15,375 nt of DNA from Larix sibirica (taxonomy: Eukaryota; Streptophyta; Pinopsida; Pinales; Pinaceae): assembly GCA_004151065.3 (NCBI GenBank), contig NWUY0300010393.1:11811-27185 (forward strand), in the 5' to 3' direction. The position numbers and the translations under genes were made by a program. Numbering within the stretch: position 1 is the stretch's first letter; the number at the start of each line of letters is the position of its first letter. This document shows, in pieces, positions 8,951-15,375 of the stretch. Under the pieces are notes generated by a model. That model did not search any database, was not told where the DNA came from, and was given only the letters and a program-made list of their open reading frames with translations.

Positions 8951-9718
8951 TGCGCATATGGAGTTGTGGGCACGGCGTAGTTTTTTTGGTGATATGGTAC
9001 TACGTTAAGATTCGAGAAAAGCGCTATACTGCTGCATAGGACCAAAGTTAATAATGGCAGTCTCCAGCTTAATGTTCTGTTCTATCAATTTGCAACGAAG
9101 TTAAAAATTACTTTACTCTGCACTACGGCTTATTTGAGGAGCTAATAATTTTTGGAGGTGGTCTCCAGTGCTGTATCTCCTAGACAAGGAAAAATTGTGC
9201 AGGCCCCACAGATTTATTGGAGACTATTACATATCTCCATTGCTAAGGGGGAGATGGTACCAATGGCAGTTAACCTAGTTCAGGCAGTGCAGTATATCAT
9301 CTTACATACAGCACCGCATAACCCCTATGCTAATGGTGGATTATGGTTTACCAATAGCCATTAGCTCAAACTCCAACGATTGCTTCCCTGTACCTAATTT
9401 AACATGATATGTTGCTCCTTTCATCTAATTAGCCGAGACTAAGGCTGAACCTGTGGTAGCATTGCTTGTATGTCTAGGAGGAAATAGCCATATATCAACC
9501 CATACAATGCATAGGCCCAACAATAAGAGCAGCAATTTCTATTTAGCTTGACTCTTGCTGTTGTCACATTACTTTCTTACATAACATTAAGCGAGATAAA
9601 ATTTACATAACACTAAGTGAAATAAAATATGTTAAAATTGACACAGCCCAAGTACATGCCAAACCCAAAGTGTATGCCAAAAATACCACACTCTAAAGAT
9701 ATGAAAAAAGGGCATGTG

Positions 9719-9736
9719 CACACACACACACACACA
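9719..9736. repeat. (CA)9 microsatellite
   Basis: Nine uninterrupted CA units, preceded by GTG and followed by TATT. Confidence 0.95.
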
Positions 9737-9840
9737 TATTTTCTCACCCCACCTTCACACTTAAGTGAAGAATGGGGGCATTGGTACCAAGCCAACTCTT
9801 ATGGAGCTCTCCTGCTTCTTACTCGTAATTTGTATTTTTG

Positions 9841-10033
9841 GATGGAAGGTAGATCAATTGCCTACTGCATAGTTGACTACTAACCCTAGAGGACCTAATG
9901 AGATTTGATCTTGAGATCTCTGTGAACTTAACGCATGAGTTCTTACCAATTGAGCTAACCCTTGGGGTTGCACAAACGGGGGTGCTTATTCTAGGCCAGC
10001 CCTTGCGTAGTTCTTTCCCTTCTTGGAATTTCG
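9841..10033 (-). repeat. SINE-like unit, first complete copy
   Basis: Box A complement at 9946-9957 (exact TAGCTCAATTGG on the - strand). Box B-like AAGATCAAATC at 9902-9912 has lost the leading GG. Period to the next unit is 193-194 bases. Confidence 0.7.
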
Positions 10034-10232
10034 AATGGAAGGTAGATTGACTGTCAACAACATAGCCTGTTGGTAACCCCAAAGGACCTGATGAGATTTA
10101 ATCCCGAGACCTTTGTGGACTTAACACAAGAGCATCTTACCAATCGAGCTAACCCTTAGGGATATGCACACGAGGGTGCTAGTTCTAGGCCAATCCTCGT
10201 GGTGCTCTCCCTCTTCTTCCACATAATATCTG
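10034..10232 (-). repeat. SINE-like unit, second complete copy, best tRNA-like fold
   Basis: Box A at 10140-10151 has one change (TAGCTCGATTGG); box B-like GGGATTAAATC is at 10095-10105. Between them, on the - strand, TTGTG-TTAAGTC-CACAA (10129 to 10113) folds as a 5-bp stem with a 7-base loop and T33, exactly like a tRNA anticodon arm (triplet AAG). Confidence 0.7.
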
Positions 10233-10370
10233 GATGGAAGCCAAAGTGACGACTGGTTTCATAGCCCATTGGTAACCCTAAAGGATTGATGAGATTTGAT
10301 CCCAAGGTCTCTATACACTTAGCATAAGTTCATCCAGCAATTGAGCTAACCCCTAGGGCTACACATACTC
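10233..10370 (-). repeat. SINE-like unit, third copy, head end only
   Basis: Box A at 10337-10348 (one change, TAGCTCAATTGC) and box B-like GGGATCAAATC at 10293-10303, the best B box of the three. Similarity stops just after the CCCCTAGGG block near 10360, so this unit lies at the outer 5' edge of the array in - strand sense. Confidence 0.65.
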
Positions 10371-12371
10371 TCTCAATCTATCCTAGAAACCAAGCAACCC
10401 CAAACATAAAATAAAGTGTCCCATTCCAATTTGATACATTGAACCTTTTTGTGTATTGGTAATGGCAATGGGCATTCCAATACCATTGCATATAGAGACT
10501 TGAAAACTAATGCATTATTTTCCATGTATGGATGTTTAAAATAGGATATAATTTATTCACATATGATGTAGACTAGACATAATACATAAAAGAATCTGTC
10601 ACTTGGGGATGGAGAAAGAATTCAACAACCAGGATTATATAATAATAAAGAATCTCTTATAATCTAGCAACAAGAGCAATGGTCAACTTTTTGTTATTCA
10701 TGTGTAATTAGTGACACCTCCATGACCCCAAGTGTATTGGTGAAAAATCATACAACAGTTCAAATCTAACTCTTTGCATAAGCCCTTTATGTAAGGAGAT
10801 GGAATGTAGGGCCATTTTGTAGATATTGCTTTACATACTCATCTTGAACCCCATGTACAATGTTGTACAACTCTTGTCTACAACAATGGTTGAATTCTTA
10901 GGTTGTGAATAGGCTTCTTGTAGATGTAGAATTCCCATAGTCGTAGTGCAATAACAATCCATAATCCCACTGTAGCTCCATTGATGTACCACTGCTAAAA
11001 GAAACTTCTATGAGTGTAATATTTGTACCTTGGAACCCTAACATGCAAGAGAAAGGATCCCCAAGCCTTATGGTGACTAGATGCTTATATCATGCTTTAT
11101 AATAGAAGAATTGAATAAAGGTTGTGAGTTTATAAGGGAAAAAAGGATTTTGGGGAATAAGCTCCAAGCAATCTTTCATTCTTGTTTCTCTATTGGCCTA
11201 ACGACAAGTCTTTAGAAGGTTCCTCTTTCCTTATGTCTTGCCTCTCAATTGATAGACTCAACAAGGTAAATCCCTACATGGGTGGTTTTCGTCAAAGATT
11301 GAGGCTCTCGATGGAGGAGAGACAAAGGTCCTCATCTCTCTTGTCTACTTATAAAACTCATGGCCTAAAATGTGGTAGTTAAGGGTGAAAATAAAGAAAT
11401 GAAGAAAGATAAAGAATTGAAGCAATACATTAAGTTATTGATAAGAGAATTAGAAAAGACTAAGAGGATGGGCAAATAAATGTTGACCTACCTCCTTGCT
11501 ACCAATGCTTTGGTTTCTAGTGCTAATATGTTGCACATGTCAAAATGCTAAGAGAATGAATTGTTATTGTGTGTGGTGTTTGATCGCCAAGATTGAAGTT
11601 ATGCCGTAGTTGACATTTTTATATATGAGACATGATGCATGGAAAGAAAACCAAAAGATTGATCACATCCTTTTGGGCTAGTCATGTGGAATGTTTGTCG
11701 AGAAGGGATTAAAGAAAATTTGAAAGATGAGCTACATTGAATTGAATAAAAAAGGATTAGTTGTGGTTGGGATGGACCATAGTTCCAAAAGCTCTTTGTC
11801 ATCAAATACAGTTTAAAAGTTTGCCTTAAAAGTCTACTACAAGTTAATAAGTTCAAGCTTGACCTAATCTTAATTGATGTCGATGTGTACAACTCCACTT
11901 GCATGACCTAATCTAGGCTTGTGTGTGGGACAATTGGCCTCATAAATGACATGTGCATGCCATTCAAAACTTGACTAAAATTTTCTTTCTTTTCAAGATC
12001 CAAGGTCTAGCTCACTAGAACTAGATAATGAAATATGGGCCATGGGATTATCAAAACAACCTCATGGTTCTCTTGGTGGGTTGAGGAATTTTTAGATGAT
12101 AAAGCAACGAAGTTGCACTACCCTATGTGGGTTGAGTTTCTGGGTCTCCTATTAAGATTTCAACCTTTCTTGTAATGTCTTGTTTCACCCATTAAATTTG
12201 TATGCATGTTCATGTTGATGCTTGTAGCATCAAACATGTACTTCTATATAGGCTAGGTGTCAAGCTTGCAGGAGTTGTCCAAACACCTCTCTAGGTACTT
12301 GCTTTGTTGAGTAAGTGACTTTGATATCTCTTTCTTAAATCTAACTTAGGAAAGCACAGTAATTAATATAA
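10371..12371. other. Two kilobases without recognisable features
   Basis: A/T-rich, no exon-like or transposase-like segment recognised on either strand. The longest open frame (11904 to 11599, - strand, 101 codons) has no familiar motif. Possibly very old repeat DNA within the presumed intron. Confidence 0.5.
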
Positions 12372-12500
12372 TGTTGGTTAATGACTAAAAATGAACTTAA
12401 GATTAAGTCACAACCGTTGATCTTAAGTGAGGCTTGAGATCTAATCTCAGCCATCGATCTCTTTTGAGATCTAGGGTTAGGGTTTTGGTCATTGAGATGT

Positions 12501-12508
12501 TATAAAAG
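12501..12508 (+). promoter_or_regulatory. TATA box of the copia 5' LTR
   Basis: TATAAAAG, a canonical plant TATA box, about 130 bases after the proposed LTR start and followed by a purine-rich stretch (AAGAAGAGGAGGAGA). A transcription start near 12530 would fit. Inferred from position within the element. Confidence 0.4.
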
Positions 12509-12688
12509 GAAGATTAAGAAGAGGAGGAGACACAAGCAGATCTACATGAAACTTGTAGGGAGACGTCACTGTGTTGAGGCCTTGATAGAGGAGAAGCCGT
12601 GGGAACGTGGAGCTGTAACTGTTGGAGGCAACTTGAGTTGGGTCAACGGACAATTGCAGTAGATCAAGCCACAAGAATGTGAGCTGTG

Positions 12689-12700
12689 TGGGAACTGAGC
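12689..12700 (+). other. Weak candidate primer binding site of the copia element
   Basis: TGGGAACTGAGC matches the initiator tRNA-Met primer site TGGTATCAGAGC at 9 of 12 bases and lies between the TATA box and gag, as expected. It is not preceded by a clear CA LTR end, so chance similarity is quite possible. Confidence 0.25.
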
Positions 12701-13306
12701 AACAAGGGCACGAACGTTGGTCAATGGCGAAAGGAAAGAGGTCCGCCTGCAGTAGAATGGATAGAAGGTAACACACAGAGTAGAGTTCTCGAGCAGACTG
12801 CAAGGCTTGGGTAGAGAATGTAGCTCCAGCAGGAGAAAGCAACCTTTAGGGCCGCGGGTTGAACGTGGTAGGGCGTGTGTATGCGGGAGGATCGATCGAG
12901 AAGTTGCAGTAGTCATCGGTTTCTGAACGTGGAGTCTTCGGGGGAGGTGCTGTGGTTGCGAAGGTGTTGACAGAAGCCAAAGGAAGCAACCATTAGCAGA
13001 GAGGATGCGGGCTGCAACGCACATGAAGATGAGTTGGAAGGGAGTGGTGGTAGAAGCAGCCGCCAGCAACAGGAGGTGATGAGTGGTGTGGAGATCGGGC
13101 CAGCAAAGGAAAAACAACTAAGAGGTAGCTGCTAGTCGTTGGACGTGGAGTATTGGTCGTAGCCGCTAACAACCACTGTCGTCAACAGCGAAGGTAAGAG
13201 CAGTCGTTGGCCGAGGATGACAAAGCGATGCAAATAATCACAGTAGCCGTCGAGCATGCCCAACAAATCGTGCCCAGTAGACATCATGAAACCCATAACA
13301 GACCTC

Positions 13307-13374
13307 GGGAAGCGCCCAGAAAGGCTTGGGTAGCTTAGTAGTGATTGGGAAACACCCAGAAAGGCTTGGGCAGC
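13307..13374. repeat. 40-bp spaced direct repeat in the copia leader
   Basis: Two 28-base copies (13307-13334 and 13347-13374) share CCCAGAAAGGCTTGGG and differ at three positions. Related CAGC/CTTGGG words continue to about 13415. They lie in the untranslated leader just before gag; probably slippage-derived. Confidence 0.85.
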
Positions 13375-13499
13375 GAGTAGGAAGCTCAAGCAGCCCCAGA
13401 ACAACCTTGGGAAAATCGTAGATGGTTTAGGCAACATGCAACAATTCGAGCAATGGGAAGCAGTTCGGGCAGCAACAAAAATTCGGGTAGTAGTTGAGG

Positions 13500-14257
13500 A
13501 TGGTTGCAACAGGTATAAGGTATGAAGACAGGTTGGAGGGTGCCTCCAACTACACCCATTGGAAGGCGAGGGTAACACATGTTCTCATGGAGAACAAGTT
13601 GTGGGAGTTTGCATGCATAATGATGACCCCATCGACAAATCCTAGGGACTTGGCAGCTCAAAATTTGAAGGATGTGAAGGCTAGGACGATTATCTTACAC
13701 GCAGTGAAGGATCATTTTGACCCTCACATAACTGAGAAGAAGTCAACTAGGGAGATGTGGGAGGCTTTGACAGGTTTCTATCGAGTCGCAACCACAATAG
13801 GAAGATGGTGCTGAGGGAGGAGCTCAAAAGCACCAAGATGTCCAAGATTGATACTATAGCTTCTTATCTCACAAGGATCACACAAATTTGCGATAAGTTG
13901 GCAACAATTGGTGAGGCAGTGGGAGATCTAGAGTTGGTGAGGATTTCCCTGAATGGCTTTACTAAGCCATGGGAACCCTTCTTTAAAGGGATCGTTGCAC
14001 CGAAGGAACTTCCTAACTGTGAGAGGTTATGGGATGACTTCATCCAATAGGAGATTTGAGATGAATCTCTATATGGTTCCCAACAGAAAGGTGATGATGA
14101 GGAGAATGTTTCTCTTTCCAGTTAGGTAAGAAGGAGAAAGGACGGTATAGGTGGAGATTCAACTTCACAGGGGTTGAAGAAGAAGAAGGACATGGGAAAA
14201 TTCAAGTGCTTTGCGTGCCACAAGTGTGGCCACTGTGCTTCACAGTGTCCAAAATGA
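13500..14257 (+). pseudogene. Copia gag relic with zinc knuckle
   Basis: Nucleocapsid/capsid protein of a Ty1-copia element (gag-polypeptide UBN2-type family). The first ATG at 13500 opens MVATGIRYEDRLEGASNYTH, followed by a WKARV helix and the ENKLWEF, MTPSTNPRDLAAQ and HAVKDHFDPHI segments usual for the family. A one-base deletion near 13781-13785 shifts to the frame continuing NHNRKMVLREELKSTKM, then LNGFTKPWEPFFKGIVA and LWDDFIQ. After stops at 14048 (TAG), 14057 (TGA) and 14123 (TAG) comes a CX2CX4HX4C zinc knuckle at 14207-14248 (C-FA-C-HKCG-H-CASQ-C), with all four metal ligands intact. TGA at 14255 ends the readable stretch. The start was placed at 13500 because it gives the standard N-terminus of this gag family. 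Confidence 0.9.
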
Positions 14258-14539
14258 AAGAAAGGGTAGAGTAAGTCTCAGTAGGTAGCAACATCTGTAG
14301 AAGCTCAAGTCAAGGAATTTGCCGAGAGGTTCGAGAAGGATTTCTCGTTAATCTGTTGTATTTCTGGCACAATTTTGGATAGTTCTTGGTTCGTGGATAG
14401 TGGAGCTTCTCGTCGCATGATGGGGACACATGAGTTGTTCAATTGTTTGTTAGGGATAGACTTAGATTTGCATGCAGAGATTGGCATTCATGCCAAGTGT
14501 GCTGTGAAGGGAGTTGGNGAATATTCTTTGAAGTTACAT
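14258..14539 (+). pseudogene. Copia aspartic protease N-terminal relic
   Basis: Same frame as the zinc knuckle, interrupted by TAG at 14267 and 14282. The stretch SWFVDSGASRRMMGTHELF has the DSGA catalytic motif at 14396-14407, the usual start of copia protease. It continues through LLGIDLDLHAEI to VG-YSLKL at about 14536, with one unresolved base (N) at 14518, then a TAA at 14540. The remaining protease and the GAG-pre-integrase region are not recognisable. Confidence 0.75.
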
Positions 14540-14691
14540 TAATTCAACATTATTTTGTACCTTTCGAGAGTTTGGTGGTTTGGGTATCATTTAAAGCCGG
14601 GTTCAAGCTTAGGCTCTTTGACCCAAATGGGTCAATTAGGCTATGGAAGGAATTGAAGCTTGGATGGTGTTGCTTAGATTCCATCATATGG

Positions 14692-15375
14692 GTTGCTAAG
14701 GCCATGATTCATGATCAGGATTTGCCAATGTTTTATGGGTAGAGGCATGCAACACAATAGTCTACATCTAGAATAGGTGTTCTCACAGGATCTTGGAGGA
14801 TGAGACACCAAATGAGGCAATCCCTAGTGTGAAGATAGAGGTGAGTCATTTTTGCATCTTTGGTTGTCTAGTTTATATCCATGTATTGAGAAGAGGACCA
14901 AGTTGGAGCCCCCCTCCAGTAGGAAGGGTTTGTTTGTTGGTTATAGTGAGACTTTAGAATCCCATAAGGTATTTATTCTAGAGTAGAGAAAGACAATAGT
15001 AAGTAGGGATGTAAAGTTTGAGGAAGACTTTGCATCTAGGAAGTCCCATGAGCCTATTCCAATGATAAAGCATGAGAAGTAGGAAGTTCTGAAGGTTGAG
15101 GTAGAGTCACCAATGATTTCCAATTTCGTACAACCTTTAGTTGAAGAGGAGACACCAGTTCCTTCCAGTTCTGTCAAGAGACGTTGATGGTTCACTGAGA
15201 CATTGAGGGATGCTCACGAGTTAGTTGAGGATCCTAGGACCACATTTAGGGAGAGCAGACCTCCAAAGAAGTTTCCAAACTACATAGCATTGATGAGCAA
15301 CATCATAAATTCCTAGCCTTTCATATTTTAGGAGGTAGCATACTAGCATATTTGGCGATATGCCCTGGTGGAGGA
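14692..15375 (+). pseudogene. Copia integrase C-terminal end and linker to RT
   Basis: Similarity resumes with VAKAMIHDQDLPMF (14692-14733), the segment after the integrase core, then shifts frame (near 14734) to WVEACNTIVYI-stop-NRCSHRILEDETPNEAI and IFGCLVYIHV. A second shift near 14885 leads to EKRTKLEPPSSRKGLFVGYS, SRDVKFEEDF, an acidic linker, and FRESRPPKKFPNYIALMSNI close to the end, all in the order usual for copia pol. Stops: TAG at 14769, 14984, 15080, 15314, 15329 and 15344; TGA at 15185. The integrase catalytic core (D,D-35-E) is absent: only about 290 bases separate the protease motif from this segment, where intact relatives have several hundred residues. The sequence at 14543-14690 is not recognised. 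Confidence 0.82.

Larger units (their letters stand above)
9783..10370 (-). mobile_element. Tandem array of tRNA-derived SINE-like units
   Basis: About three head-to-tail units of 193-199 bases plus a partial copy at the low-coordinate end (9783-9840). On the - strand each unit has a tRNA-like head with Pol III box A (TAGCTCAATTGG or one change) and, 33-34 bases on, a box B-like element (GGGATCAAATC in the unit starting at 10233). Both match plant tRNA-derived SINE patterns (A: TRGCNNARYNGG; B: GGTTCRANYCC) with some decay. The rest of each unit, with CTAGGCCA-like and GATGGAAGGTAGAT blocks on the + strand, is unrelated to tRNA. Tandem arrangement is unusual, since SINEs normally insert singly with a tail and target duplication. 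No tail was identified. Alternative: a short satellite that arose from a tRNA-like sequence. Confidence 0.75.
8494..15375 (+). other. Presumed intron 2 of the IPT2-type gene, incomplete
   Basis: Starts at a strong donor, AAGG|GTAAGCC, in phase 1, the position expected before the GVPHH-encoding exon. I found no acceptor followed by that exon up to the window end, so the intron, if real, is at least 6.88 kb. A pyrimidine-rich tract with TTGTAG near 8870-8880 looks like an acceptor but is followed by a frame with an early stop and no IPT similarity. From 8494 to 8900 and 8951 to 9718 I see no gene or known element. Further on are the features listed separately, including a SINE-like array (opposite strand) and a copia element (same strand). 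Confidence 0.6.
12372..15375 (+). mobile_element. Degenerate Ty1-copia retrotransposon, 5' part, running off the window
   Basis: A putative 5' LTR starts at TGTTGG (12372). It carries paired U3-like words (CAACCGTTGATCT and CAGCCATCGATCT) and a TATAAAAG box at 12501. A long G-rich leader leads to gag at 13500. Gag, a zinc knuckle, an aspartic-protease start, the end of integrase and the linker before RT follow on the + strand in the gag-PR-INT-RT order that defines copia. Most of integrase is missing. Frameshifts and at least 13 in-frame stops make it inactive. The window ends in a W(R/K)-A-VE segment typical of the start of the copia RT domain, so RT and the 3' LTR should lie beyond. It has the same orientation as the IPT2-type gene and lies in its presumed intron 2. 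The 5' LTR borders are unproven because the other LTR is out of view. Confidence 0.8.

Noticed and set aside
9152-9364. 70-codon + strand frame in presumed intron 2
   Set aside because: No match to the expected IPT exon 3 and no other recognisable motif.
9946-10348. Possible true tRNA genes on the - strand
   Set aside because: A and B boxes are present, but acceptor and T stems do not pair well and the copies recur with a long non-tRNA body, so SINE-like units fit better.
9783-10370. CRISPR-like array
   Set aside because: Units are about 195 bases, diverged throughout and lack unique spacers; the context is plant nuclear DNA.
11599-11904. 101-codon - strand frame
   Set aside because: No recognisable motif, no promoter context, A/T-rich intronic position; consistent with chance.
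12489-13578. Overlapping - strand open frames of 117, 183 and 148 codons
   Set aside because: They lie antisense to the copia leader and gag start, are rich in Ser, Leu and Pro from its purine-rich composition, overlap one another in different frames and show no protein-family motif.
14518-14518. Ambiguous base N in the protease relic
   Set aside because: A single unresolved base from assembly or sequencing. It falls at a third codon position of a Gly codon and changes no interpretation.

Overview
The window looks like nuclear DNA of a plant with a large, repeat-filled genome. A gymnosperm such as a conifer is my best guess, inferred from the mix of very old, heavily mutated Ty3-gypsy, Ty1-copia and LINE relics around one intron-bearing plant gene. 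No species can be named from sequence alone. Nothing looks bacterial, organellar or CRISPR-like.

Layout: (a) 1-70 is an LTR scrap. (b) About 260-2105, + strand, is a degenerate Ty3-gypsy pol in which RT, RNase H and integrase can still be read across many stops and frameshifts. (c) About 2110-3330, - strand, is the 3' part of a LINE ORF2 (linker, zinc-binding domain, RNase H). (d) 3428-5576, - strand, is a structurally complete but non-coding LTR element: two ~460-bp LTRs, primer binding site, polypurine tract, a probable 5-bp target duplication and a 1.2-kb interior. (e) 5582-7560 has no recognisable gene; 6.0-6.2 kb has LTR-like or promoter-like features. (f) 7561-8202 is the upstream region of the one real gene and holds a strong inverted repeat. 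(g) 8203-8493 carries the first two coding exons of a eukaryotic-type tRNA dimethylallyltransferase (Arabidopsis IPT2 / yeast MOD5 / human TRIT1 family). (h) From 8494 to the window end no third exon is found, so intron 2, if the gene is intact, exceeds 6.8 kb. It holds a hairpin, a CA microsatellite, a tandem array of tRNA-derived SINE-like units on the - strand (9783-10370), a 2-kb unassigned stretch, and the 5' part of a degenerate Ty1-copia element on the + strand (12372 to the end).

The only sequence likely to encode a working protein is the IPT2-type gene, whose enzyme would prenylate adenosine 37 of tRNAs and so also supply cis-zeatin-type cytokinins. All else is mobile-element sediment at different stages of decay. 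I see no convincing new biological system. The best leads are the compact non-autonomous LTR element, the tandem SINE-like array, the promoter-proximal hairpin, and the stop-codon spectrum of the copia relic, which suggests decay by deamination of methylated cytosine.
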